Below, in pieces: positions 7,626 to 15,870 of a stretch of 64,000 nucleotides of DNA (position 1 is its first letter; every line of letters begins with the position of its first letter). The stretch lies in contig CBDCLG010000012.1 of the NCBI GenBank assembly GCA_965218625.1, positions 310,001 through 374,000 of the forward strand, given 5' to 3'. The DNA comes from Bin5 sp965218625. GTDB taxonomy: Bacteria; Chloroflexota; Anaerolineae; Caldilineales; Caldilineaceae. The translations under genes and the position numbers were made by a program. Under the pieces are notes generated by a model that searched no databases, had not been told where the DNA came from, and saw nothing but the letters and a program-made list of their open reading frames with translations.

Positions 7626-9608
7626 TCAGATTCTGCCCAACTTCGCTCGGTGTCGGATGTCCCTCAGAACAACCTCTTCGCCGAACGCGCGCCGCACCTC
7701 GTCGCATGGTTCCTCGTCCGCGGTCAGGAATAGCTTCTCGCGGGCACGCGTCATTGCCACATAGAGACGGTCCAATTCCAGGAGGCGAAACTCATGGCTG
7801 TTCGCATTGTCGATGTCATGCAGAGCTGTGCCGTCGCTCTTGCTGGTCGGCGGAAACTGGGTATGGCCCAAACAGGGAACAAAGACGATGCGAAACTCCA
7901 GACCCTTGGCGCGATCATAGGTCCCTACCCGGACTCCTTTGCCCAGGATCCCCCTTGGCTGCAACTGCGCGCATGGGATGCGTCCGCTCTTGAAACCTTG
8001 CATGAAGCCTGCCACTTGTCGATTGTGTCTCACAAAGACAGCGATTTCGTTGTAATCGAAGTCGCCCCCACTTGTAAGCTCCCTGATCTTTTCCTGGATG
8101 AGGGGGGATTCGCCCTTCCGATCAACGAGATAGAAAACCGGTTCATCGCGTTCGCCGCCGGGCAAATCAAATTCAACGTCTATGACGGCTCCGTCATCGT
8201 CGTCTACGGCCGCCACCAGGACATCGCCCCGAACCCGCTTGGCCGCTCGATAGATGGCCGGCACATTGCGGTAATTGCGCTTAAGAAAATGGGAACGTCC
8301 TGAGATGTCGAGGCCGGCCCATCGGGGTCGGTAGCCGCCGGCATAGATTCGCTGCGCGGCGTCATCCAATATGAGGACACCGTCATCCGGCAACGGGTTC
8401 TGGGGGGCGCCGGCAACGAGCGCGCGCACAAGCTGAATCTCGACCAGCGTCATGTCCTGCGCTTCGTCGACCACGACGCAGCGGTAACTGCCTGGGGCGG
8501 ACCCCTGAACGACGTCGCGAGCGTGAATCCTCTTATCGACGAAGCGCACGGCCTTCAGATTCGCCAGTTCCCGGTCCCAGGCAGCGGACAGCTCCCAGAC
8601 CCGCTTCCGGACCTCTTGCGAAAAGGACTTCTTGCGCCCCAAACGCTCGATGGACAGATAGCTGTCAAGGTCCCGCAATCCGTTTCCTTTGATTACCCGT
8701 TCAACTTCCTCGCGCAAGTATTCTTTTCCCAGCTGCTCCAGAGGGGATCCGGCAACTCTTTGCCGATAGGCAGCGTCAAACGCGTTGCGCGCCAGGCCGC
8801 TATCCACCCAGCGGGCATCATACCTGTAAACAATTGAGTCGATGTTCGCGAATTCAACATTAGACGGCGCGTGCTGCAACCTTGGATACCGCTGCTTCAG
8901 GATCTCGCAGAGCGAACGGCTGAAGGTCGTGAACAATATGCGCTCTTGCGGGTAGCGTCGCGCCAGCTCTGCAACTCGATGCAAGCCGACAACCGTTTTT
9001 CCCGTGCCGGCTGCGCCCCGAATTCGCGCCGCGCCCGACCATCTTTGTTTGACGAGGGGCCCTTGGTCCGGATGCAGAAAGAGCGCCCACTCTTCGAAGT
9101 CGCCACGGAACATACGGCTGACAAGCTGCTGAACGTCAGGAAGGAGATCGCCTCTTCGCTGTGCCACGCCAATAGGGTTCCTCGGTCCGGTTTTCTCTCC
9201 TATGGGTAGCCTGCCTTGCAGTGACACAGGAACATCCGGAATGCTTACAAAAAGTTCTGCGATCTCCTCCGTATCGGGATCTACGTAGAACTTATGCCTG
9301 TCGGCCCAGGCATACATTGGATCATGATGCCCGGCGTTTGCCACGATGTACCGCTCATGATCGACGGCGAGGATGATGCGTAGCTCTTGCGATGCCCGCA
9401 AGGACCATAGATTGCCATCCGGGTTGCCACCTAGCTTCTCGAAATTCAATCCTGGCACTGTTGGGTTTTCGACGAACTGGCAGACCGCAGAGATGCAGCG
9501 CGTTTTGTCTTGCTCTGACAGTCTCTTGCTCCTGTCCATCTCCCGATTGAAGGCGCTGGTGACGGCCAGGACTCTCGTTCTTTCCCCGGCGGAGCTTGAC
9601 AGGCGCAT
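7626..9608 (-). CDS. RelE-like domain fused to UvrD/Rep-type helicase
   Basis: A 660-residue protein. Residues about 10-105 resemble RelE/ParE toxins: KLGGNPDGNLWSLRASQELR, then RIILAVDHERYIVANAGHHD. The remainder is a superfamily-1 helicase: Walker A GAAGTGKT (about 199), Walker B VVVDEAQD (about 378), LKRNYRN (motif IV region), and the C-terminal GLEFRIVFVP and YVAMTRARE motifs. The ATG at 9608 is chosen because AGGAG stands 6 bases upstream; an in-frame start 10 codons earlier lacks one. It interrupts hisF and hisE on the same strand. The function is unknown; DNA repair, or toxin-like control of RNA or DNA, are both possible. Confidence 0.75.
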   Translation of the reverse strand: MRLSSSAGERTRVLAVTSAFNREMDRSKRLSEQDKTRCISAVCQFVENPTVPGLNFEKLGGNPDGNLWSLRASQELRIILAVDHERYIVANAGHHDPMYAWADRHKFYVDPDTEEIAELFVSIPDVPVSLQGRLPIGEKTGPRNPIGVAQRRGDLLPDVQQLVSRMFRGDFEEWALFLHPDQGPLVKQRWSGAARIRGAAGTGKTVVGLHRVAELARRYPQERILFTTFSRSLCEILKQRYPRLQHAPSNVEFANIDSIVYRYDARWVDSGLARNAFDAAYRQRVAGSPLEQLGKEYLREEVERVIKGNGLRDLDSYLSIERLGRKKSFSQEVRKRVWELSAAWDRELANLKAVRFVDKRIHARDVVQGSAPGSYRCVVVDEAQDMTLVEIQLVRALVAGAPQNPLPDDGVLILDDAAQRIYAGGYRPRWAGLDISGRSHFLKRNYRNVPAIYRAAKRVRGDVLVAAVDDDDGAVIDVEFDLPGGERDEPVFYLVDRKGESPLIQEKIRELTSGGDFDYNEIAVFVRHNRQVAGFMQGFKSGRIPCAQLQPRGILGKGVRVGTYDRAKGLEFRIVFVPCLGHTQFPPTSKSDGTALHDIDNANSHEFRLLELDRLYVAMTRAREKLFLTADEEPCDEVRRAFGEEVVLRDIRHRAKLGRI

Positions 9609-9823
9609 AACATACTCCTGTGGGCTGATAAGCGACAAGGTGGAGATATCACAAGCAAGGGATACTGTTAACTACGTAGGCACGCGGGCGCGGTTTCGGG
9701 TATCGAGCGACGTATTGGTTAGCGCCCTGATAAAGCGTACGCGGACAAGAGATGTATCGGCGAAAGTGCGACATTTTCGAGGCGAATCTCGCCGTTGCAA
9801 GAGCTGTCCGAATCGCGGCCGGT

Positions 9824-10603
9824 TCAAGTAATCGCGTCCTCGGGCATGCGCACGGGGACACCGCGGGCCTGCAGATGTTGCTTTACGTCCATAACTTTGA
9901 GTTGCCTGAAGTGAAAGAGGCTGGCGGCGAGCGCGGCCTCTGCGCCCCCGTCGGTGAGCGCGGCGGCGAAGTCTTCGGGCCGGCCGGCGCCGCCGCTGGC
10001 GATGACCGGGATGTTGACGGCGTCGGAGATCGCGCGTGTCAGGGCGATGTCGTACCCTTCCTGTGTGCCGTCGCCATCCATGGAGGTCAGGAGAATTTCG
10101 CCGGCGCCGAGCGCTTCGACCTTCTGCGCCCACTCGACCGCGTCGAGGCCGGTGTTGATGCGCCCACCGCTGATGAAGACGTCCCACCCTTCCTCGTTGC
10201 TGCGTCTGCGGGCGTCGATGGCGACAACGATGCACTGGCTGCCGAAACGCTGGGCTCCTTCGCGCACGATCTCCGGATTGCGGACGGCAGCGCTGTTGAC
10301 GCTCACCTTGTCGGCGCCGGCCAGCAGGATCGCCCGCATGTCGTCGACCGTGCGGATACCACCGCCGACGGTAAAGGGGATAAAGACGGTATCGGCGACC
10401 CGGCGCACCATTTCGGCAACGATTTCGCGCGCCTCGTGGGTGGCGGTGATGTCAAGGAATACGAGCTCGTCGGCGCCCTCATTGTCGTACACCTTGGCCT
10501 GCTCCACCGGATCGCCGGCGTCGACCAGATCGACGAAGTTGATGCCTTTGACGACGCGGCCGTCCATCACGTCGAGACAAGGGATGACCCGTTTTGCCAG
10601 CAA
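9824..10603 (-). CDS. hisF: Imidazole glycerol phosphate synthase, cyclase subunit
   Basis: HisF uses ammonia delivered by HisH to turn PRFAR into imidazole glycerol phosphate and AICAR. The product is 259 residues, a TIM barrel with both catalytic Asp: one in VIPCLDVMDGRVVKG and one in VVAIDARR. I use a TTG start at 10603, because GGAGG lies 5 bases upstream and the protein then begins LAKRVIPCLDV as in the family; a longer reading from an upstream ATG would add about 52 unrelated residues overlapping hisA. HisA is immediately upstream, HisH about 3.6 kb further. Confidence 0.94.
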   Translation of the reverse strand: MLAKRVIPCLDVMDGRVVKGINFVDLVDAGDPVEQAKVYDNEGADELVFLDITATHEAREIVAEMVRRVADTVFIPFTVGGGIRTVDDMRAILLAGADKVSVNSAAVRNPEIVREGAQRFGSQCIVVAIDARRRSNEEGWDVFISGGRINTGLDAVEWAQKVEALGAGEILLTSMDGDGTQEGYDIALTRAISDAVNIPVIASGGAGRPEDFAAALTDGGAEAALAASLFHFRQLKVMDVKQHLQARGVPVRMPEDAIT

Positions 10604-10647
10604 TTCAGCCTCCGTAGGCGCCAGGGAATGTTGTACTCGGGTTGTTC

Positions 10648-11889
10648 CTAGTCCGAGCGATGGTTGAGCAAGCGGGCCGCGGCCTGCCATGCGGGCAGCT
10701 GCTCGGGCGAGGTCTCCTGCAGCAGATCGCGCGCCTCTTCCAGGCTGCACCAGCGGCATTCACTGTGGTTGTCGTGCCCGAGCTGCACAGTTCCGTCTTC
10801 AACTTCGGCCAGGAAGTAGACAATCGTGCGTTCGACATCGTAGCCGCGAATGTTGACGATGAAGCTCAGGACGGTGGGTTGGTCCTGCAGCAATCTGCGA
10901 AGCGGCAGCCCTGTCTCGGTCGAAAATTCGCGGCGCGCGCAGTCGAGGTCGCTCTCGCCGGGTTTCACGCCTCCGCGCGGGAACTGCCATTCTTCGAAAA
11001 AGTGGTTGTAGAGCAGCAGGAGCTGCGGCCCGGCATCCAGGGCGCTTTTGCCTGCGCCGCAACGGTAGGGAATGATACCGGCGCTGCGGCGTATGCGAGG
11101 GCCTTTTCCGATCGTGATGGCGGTGGGCAGGTCGAGGGCCCTGGTATAGAGGGCCTGGCCGATGATCACGCCGTCAATGCCGTAATGTTCATGTCTCTTG
11201 AGGGCGTGAATGTCATCGAGGCCGGCGACGCCGCCGCTGGCGATCACCTGCAGGCCGGTCAAGTCGGCGAGGGCTGCGGTGGCCTCCACGTTGACGCCGC
11301 TGAGCATTCCGTCGCGGCTGATATCGGTATACAGGACACGCTCGACGCCGACGGCGGCCATGCGGTGGCCCAGCTCGATAGCGGTTACCTGGCTGACGTT
11401 TTGCCAGCCGTGGGTGGCGACCTTGCCATCTTTGGCGTCGAGGCCGACCAGCACCTGCGGCCCGCCCCAGCGCTCAATGGCGGCACGCACGAGTTCCGGA
11501 TCGCGCACAGCCGCGGTCCCCAGGATAATGCGATCGGCGCCGAGGGAGAATGCCAGCTTGATGTCGTCCAGACTGCGAAGGCCGCCGGCGAACTGAATCG
11601 GGACGTCAACCGCCTGTCGAATCTGTTGAAGGCGATTCAGGTTGGTCGGCAGTCCTTCGAAGTCCAGCTGCGCGTCGCTCGAGAGGCGCTTTACCCTGGG
11701 ATGAAAGTCGGCCGAGCCGGTAAAGGCGCCATCCAGGTTGACGACGTGCAACCATTCGGCGCCGAGTCCGACCCAGTGGCGGGCCATCTGCGCGGGGTCG
11801 TCGCCGAAGACGGTCTCCCTGTTCGGGTCACCCTGTTGCAGTCGTACGCAACGTCCATTTTTTAGGTCAATGGCAGGATAGATTCGCAT
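10648..11889 (-). CDS. hisA: HisA isomerase fused to a Nudix domain
   Basis: Residues 1 to about 262 are a full HisA TIM barrel (ProFAR isomerase, histidine step 4), with the catalytic Asp in YPAIDLKNGRCVRL and in VGLDAKDG. From about 263 to 413 a Nudix hydrolase domain continues in the same frame without a stop. Its Nudix box begins near residue 303: GGVKPGESDLDCARREF, then STETGL. The first Glu of the usual E-E pair is Thr, which may lower metal binding. HisA proteins normally end near residue 245. The start lies 4 bases after the antiporter stop; hisF follows downstream. The Nudix substrate cannot be told from sequence. Confidence 0.88.
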   Translation of the reverse strand: MRIYPAIDLKNGRCVRLQQGDPNRETVFGDDPAQMARHWVGLGAEWLHVVNLDGAFTGSADFHPRVKRLSSDAQLDFEGLPTNLNRLQQIRQAVDVPIQFAGGLRSLDDIKLAFSLGADRIILGTAAVRDPELVRAAIERWGGPQVLVGLDAKDGKVATHGWQNVSQVTAIELGHRMAAVGVERVLYTDISRDGMLSGVNVEATAALADLTGLQVIASGGVAGLDDIHALKRHEHYGIDGVIIGQALYTRALDLPTAITIGKGPRIRRSAGIIPYRCGAGKSALDAGPQLLLLYNHFFEEWQFPRGGVKPGESDLDCARREFSTETGLPLRRLLQDQPTVLSFIVNIRGYDVERTIVYFLAEVEDGTVQLGHDNHSECRWCSLEEARDLLQETSPEQLPAWQAAARLLNHRSD

Positions 11890-11893
11890 TGTG

Positions 11894-13462
11894 CTATTCG
11901 GCTTTTTGACTTACGGGCTCGGTGACGAGCGAGTTTTCGACATTTTCGATGGCCTGATCGAGTTCGGCCTGCAACTCGATCAATGTTTCTTCGTTGAGCA
12001 GTCCGCTGCGGGTCAGGTCATCCAGAGCGGAACGTTCGGCGCGCAGAGCCTCAGCACGGGCCAGGGAGGTGATCTGCTCGTGATACTCCGGATGCTCGGC
12101 CAGCAGCTCCTCCATCTGTGCGCTTGCCTGTTCCTCGCGCGCGGCAAGCTCTCCCTTGACCGTTGCGTAGGTGGTGGGCAGGAGGGCGTCTTCACGGTGG
12201 AGTCGGTCCAGATGACGGCTGGCGGAGCGGATGGCGAGCAATTTCCCTTTGATTCGATGATAGTCGTCCGGTTGTTGCGATCGCTGGGTAAGGCCGAGCC
12301 GCGCAAGCAGACCGGAAATGGAAACTGCCTGCACCAGAAGTGTAAAGAGGACGACGGCGAAGGTCATGGCGAGAAGCTGCGGGCGGTTGCCGATGGCGGC
12401 AGGCAGGCTCAAGGCCAGCGCGAGGCTGATTGCGCCGCGCAGTCCGCCCCACGACATTACGAGCAGGTAGGGAGGCGGAACCTTGCGGCGGAAGAGTCGG
12501 ACGGCGCCGCCCAACAGATAGACGACGATGAAGCGGCCGCCCAGCACGGCAACGACAGCGATCAACGAGGGAACGAGATGGGCGACCAGCTCCTCCCATT
12601 TGACGCTGATGCCGAGCAGGATGAAGAGAAAGGAGTTGGCGAGGAAGGCGATGTATTCCCAGACGGTGAAGAGGACGAACTTGGTTGACGGCGTCATGCC
12701 GCGCGGGCCGATGTTTCCGTTGACCAGGCCTGCAAGCACGACGGCCAGCACGCCGCTGAAGTGGAACTGCTCGGCGAGGAGATAGCTGCCGTAGGCGAGA
12801 ACTGTGGTGAGCGTAACTTCGATCAGATGGTCGTCGATCTGCTCGATCATTTTGGCGACGGCATAGCCCAGAATGCCGCCGACCAGCAGGCCGCCGACCG
12901 ACACGCGCAGAAAGTCGACCAGGCCTTCAATTGGATTGATCGTGCCCTCCAGGGCGAGGGCGAGCATGATATGAAAAATGACGACAGCGGTGCCATCGTT
13001 GAAGAGGCTCTCGCCTTCGACCAGCGTCATCAGGCGCTTGGGGGCGCCAACGGAGCGGAAGGTGGCGACGACAGCCACGGGGTCGGTTGCGGAGATCAGC
13101 GCGCCGAAGATGAGCGCGGCCGGCAGCGGCAAGACATTGGCAGCAACGAGGACGAGAGCGATGAGGCCGGTGCTCAGCAGGACACCGGGCACCGCCATCG
13201 CGGCGATCGGCGCCAGGTCGGCTTTCAGGTCTTTCAGATGCAGGTGGAAGGCCGCTTCGAAGATCAACGGGGGCACGAAAAGGCCGAGCACGAGGCCGGG
13301 CGTCAGCTCCAGGTGGAGGCTGCCCTGTACGGCCAGAACCAGGCCGGCAATGACCAGCGCCACCGTATAGGGCAATCGCACGTGGCGAACGGCGAGCGCG
13401 ACAAGGAGCACAACCGCCAGCACCTGGACAATCTCGAATTCCAGTTCAAGGAATGCTTCCAC
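11894..13462 (-). CDS. Na+/H+ antiporter, CPA1 family
   Basis: A 522-residue inner-membrane protein with about 12 hydrophobic segments in residues 10-395. The CPA1 hallmarks are ATDPVAVVATF and GESLFNDGTAVVIF, the latter with the ND ion-binding pair. Residues about 400-522 form a hydrophilic, Glu- and Arg-rich helical tail, probably a cytoplasmic regulatory coiled coil. It exchanges protons for Na+ (possibly K+) and serves pH or salt homeostasis. It lies between the phosphatase and hisA on the same strand, with 4 bases to hisA. Nothing links it to histidine synthesis other than position. Confidence 0.88.
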   Translation of the reverse strand: MEAFLELEFEIVQVLAVVLLVALAVRHVRLPYTVALVIAGLVLAVQGSLHLELTPGLVLGLFVPPLIFEAAFHLHLKDLKADLAPIAAMAVPGVLLSTGLIALVLVAANVLPLPAALIFGALISATDPVAVVATFRSVGAPKRLMTLVEGESLFNDGTAVVIFHIMLALALEGTINPIEGLVDFLRVSVGGLLVGGILGYAVAKMIEQIDDHLIEVTLTTVLAYGSYLLAEQFHFSGVLAVVLAGLVNGNIGPRGMTPSTKFVLFTVWEYIAFLANSFLFILLGISVKWEELVAHLVPSLIAVVAVLGGRFIVVYLLGGAVRLFRRKVPPPYLLVMSWGGLRGAISLALALSLPAAIGNRPQLLAMTFAVVLFTLLVQAVSISGLLARLGLTQRSQQPDDYHRIKGKLLAIRSASRHLDRLHREDALLPTTYATVKGELAAREEQASAQMEELLAEHPEYHEQITSLARAEALRAERSALDDLTRSGLLNEETLIELQAELDQAIENVENSLVTEPVSQKAE

Positions 13463-13493
13463 GACCTACTCCGGTGTATCAAACAGGAGATGG

Positions 13494-14207
13494 CTAAATG
13501 CGCCTCTCCGGTGGGTGTACGTGCGAGCCGCCGGTTTCGGCGGAATCTGAAGCCTCACCCCTGGGCAGATTGGGAACGCCGGTGGGTATGGCGAAATCCT
13601 GGATGATTCGATCGTTTTCCACGCAGGCGACCGCGGCGAAGGACAACCTTTGCCAATCGCGGAGGGCAACGGTGGACCGGCCGAGCAGGTGGGCGCGATA
13701 GAGGCTGAATGTCAGTCCGTGGCCGACAACCGCAAGGGTCTCTTGTGGGTGGCGGGCGTTCCAGTCTTCGATGCCGGCGCGGAAGCGCGCCAGCGCGTCT
13801 GCCGCCGGTTCCCAGCCTGCGACCGACTCGCGGGGGCGGCGAAACGTTTCGGCGACGCGGGCGGTGTAGCCGCCTATCCACTCGGGCGTGCGTTTCAGCT
13901 CATCGAAGCGGGCATCCAGTTCGACCGGGATCGTAGTTGCCTGCAGGAACGGCGCGACGGTCAAGCGGGTTTTGGGCTCGCTGCTCAACAGCAGGCGATC
14001 GACGGCCTGCCAAAAGGGCTGGCGGGCGATCTCCTCGGCCTGGAGGCGGCCGACGTCGTTGAGCTGCCAGCGGGCGGCGTCAACGCCGGGAATCTGCCGC
14101 GTACAGGCGTGGGTGATGAGGTAGAGCTTCCCTGGACGGCCAGCCTTGGGTTCTGTCGGCTGCGGGCTATCCGGCTGGGCGTAGGACGTTGGCGCAGTGG
14201 TTGACAT
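13494..14207 (-). CDS. Histidine phosphatase superfamily protein
   Basis: A 237-residue protein with the phosphoglycerate-mutase-like fold. The catalytic His is kept in LYLITHACT, but the usual R-H-G is T-H-A, so the first phosphate-binding Arg is missing. Later motifs LSSEPKTRLTV (Lys where Arg is usual), a Glu-rich FDELKRT and AVVGHGLTFSLY (second His) fit a divergent branch. Residues 1-25 are a flexible leader. It begins 6 bases after the hisH stop. Whether it is an active phosphatase and on which substrate is unknown; in some bacteria histidinol-phosphate phosphatase is non-orthologous, so the his context is worth noting but proves nothing. Confidence 0.75.
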   Translation of the reverse strand: MSTTAPTSYAQPDSPQPTEPKAGRPGKLYLITHACTRQIPGVDAARWQLNDVGRLQAEEIARQPFWQAVDRLLLSSEPKTRLTVAPFLQATTIPVELDARFDELKRTPEWIGGYTARVAETFRRPRESVAGWEPAADALARFRAGIEDWNARHPQETLAVVGHGLTFSLYRAHLLGRSTVALRDWQRLSFAAVACVENDRIIQDFAIPTGVPNLPRGEASDSAETGGSHVHPPERRI

Positions 14208-14213
14208 CTCGGC

Positions 14214-14885
14214 TCACCGTTCGCCGTTCGGAGGCCGGCTCTCGACTGTCTCGATGAAGTTGCGCAGGATATGCAGGCCGACGGTATGGCTCTTTTCCGG
14301 GTGGCATTGGATGCCCCAGGCATTGCGGTGGCGGACAATCGAGGGGTAGTCGATGCCGTAGTCGGTGAGGGTGAGGACAGCGTCTGGGCGGGCTGCGTCG
14401 CAGTAGTAGCTGTGGGCGAAGTAGCCGAACGCGCCGTCGGGCACGCCATCGAGCATCGGATCCGGCCGCTGGCGATGGAGCTGGTTCCAGCCGATCTGGG
14501 GGACTCGCAGGCTGCGGCCCGAGCGAATAGGATCGGGCATTTGGGCGGGGAAGCGGCGCACGCGTCCCGGGATCAGGTGCAGACCTTCGTGGACGCCCAT
14601 TTCCTCGCTTTCGTCAAAGAGCATCTGCATGCCGACACAGATGCCCAGGAGGGGAAGGCCGGCGGCGACGCTGTCCAACAAGGGCGGTTCGAATCCCTGG
14701 CGGCGCAGATTGTTGATGCTGTCGCCGAAGGCGCCCTGGCCGGGCAGGACGAGCGCGCGCCAGCGCGTAAAGTCGACCGGGTGGTCAACGATATCGACCT
14801 GAATTCCGAGGGGGCCGGCCACCGTTTCGAAGGACTTGAAGACGCTGCGCAGGTTGCCGACGCCATAGTCAACGATCGCGATCAT
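14214..14885 (-). CDS. hisH: Imidazole glycerol phosphate synthase, glutaminase subunit
   Basis: This class I glutamine amidotransferase of 223 residues makes ammonia for HisF. The catalytic triad is visible: Cys in LGICVGMQMLF, His in GIQCHPEKS and the Glu two residues later. The N-terminus IAIVDYGVGNLRSV and the oxyanion segment LPGQGAFGD are typical. The start ATG overlaps the stop of the upstream DUF402 gene (ATGA). It is separated from hisF by the phosphatase, antiporter and hisA-Nudix genes. Confidence 0.95.
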   Translation of the reverse strand: MIAIVDYGVGNLRSVFKSFETVAGPLGIQVDIVDHPVDFTRWRALVLPGQGAFGDSINNLRRQGFEPPLLDSVAAGLPLLGICVGMQMLFDESEEMGVHEGLHLIPGRVRRFPAQMPDPIRSGRSLRVPQIGWNQLHRQRPDPMLDGVPDGAFGYFAHSYYCDAARPDAVLTLTDYGIDYPSIVRHRNAWGIQCHPEKSHTVGLHILRNFIETVESRPPNGER

Positions 14886-15433
14886 GGTGAAGTGGGTGCA
14901 TCGTTGTCGGTAGCGATGGCAAAGTTGCGCACAAGCGGCGGTGGAAACTCATCGCGAAAGATGGCGGCTGTCAGCTCGCGAATTCGGGTTTCGGCGCGTT
15001 CGGCCTCCTCGGCGCTGAGAAGCTGTTTGCGGTGTGCTTCGTCAAACTCGGCCTCGCGCAGCACGGACACACGTTTGTCTGCATTATACCAGATGGCAAG
15101 GATCAGATCGGAGGTGCGGTAGGATCCGTCGTCGCGCTGCAGCGGTCTGCAGACGGGGAGGTAGAAGCCGATTGGGTCGCCCGCGTCCGTGAAATACTTT
15201 TCGACGAGCTGGTCCAGGTCCGGCAGCCAGAAACGGAACCAGACGAATCCCGGCCCACCGATGACGGTATCCATCAGCTCGACTTCGGGGGCGTCCGTTG
15301 TCCAGGCGGCGCGCTCGACGAGCAGGGCGTTGAACCACTCGGCGCGGTAGCCTGTCATGGCGGCATCTGCCCGCCAGTCGCCGCTGTTGAATCTTTGAAA
15401 CATTCGCTGTGATGACTCTGCCGTCTCAGTCAT
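14882..15433 (-). CDS. DUF402 domain protein
   Basis: A 183-residue protein from ATG 15433. The central part (about 55-150) follows the DUF402 pattern: EKYFTDAGDPIGFYLPVC, then TSDLILAIWYN and VSVLREAEFDEA. DUF402 proteins include FomD-type nucleotidyl-phosphonate or nucleoside-diphosphate hydrolases; the acidic metal-site residues are only partly recognisable here. It appears to be the first gene of the minus-strand cluster and overlaps the hisH start by 4 bases (ATGA). The family call is by eye and moderate. Confidence 0.62.
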   Translation of the reverse strand: MTETAESSQRMFQRFNSGDWRADAAMTGYRAEWFNALLVERAAWTTDAPEVELMDTVIGGPGFVWFRFWLPDLDQLVEKYFTDAGDPIGFYLPVCRPLQRDDGSYRTSDLILAIWYNADKRVSVLREAEFDEAHRKQLLSAEEAERAETRIRELTAAIFRDEFPPPLVRNFAIATDNDAPTSP

Positions 15434-15870
15434 AAGGTGTGAACCTGGTTGCAAGTGCCAGTGGTTGCCGGTCAGTGCAAGGGACAGCCCGACAGTTCAG
15501 AGCGAGTCTCTGATCGGGGGGGCGTCCGGCGACGGGATTGGGGGAATTTCGGGCCGATTTCGGGTACAATTCGGCGTTTGGCATTGCATAGTGATCACAG
15601 AGTAGCAGGTCTTTTGCGTTCTTGCTTTTTGGCGCGAATTGGGCCGGTCTGGTTGGGCAGTTTTGCATGATATGAAAAGTTTAGCACAGTCGGGGCGCTT
15701 TTGCTCTGTATTTGGCCTATTTCCTTCATTTTACGTCTAGTTTCGGCATGAGCCGGTCGTTTTGGCGATTCCATGCGGTGTGCGGGCCGGCGGTAGCCTG
15801 GACTTTTGGGCGTTTCGCCGGCACGCTCGCCAGGTGGAAACTGGCGGCGCCATCAGGGAGTCAGCCCGAA
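15434..15870 (-). other. Gene-free stretch upstream of the pur/his cluster
   Basis: No convincing gene lies in these 437 bases. The stretch should hold the promoter of the 14-gene minus-strand cluster and the 3' end of the nitrilase-like transcript. A T-rich segment at about 15600-15730 contrasts with the GC-rich surroundings. I see no clear -35/-10 pair, riboswitch or terminator. Confidence 0.5.

Noticed and set aside
13494..14207. Histidine phosphatase as histidinol-phosphate phosphatase
   Set aside because: Position among his genes is suggestive, but the R-H-G motif is altered and no substrate evidence exists, so no gene name is given.
14680..14700. tRNA T-loop-like GGTTCGAATCCC
   Set aside because: It lies inside the hisH coding frame and no cloverleaf can be built around it.
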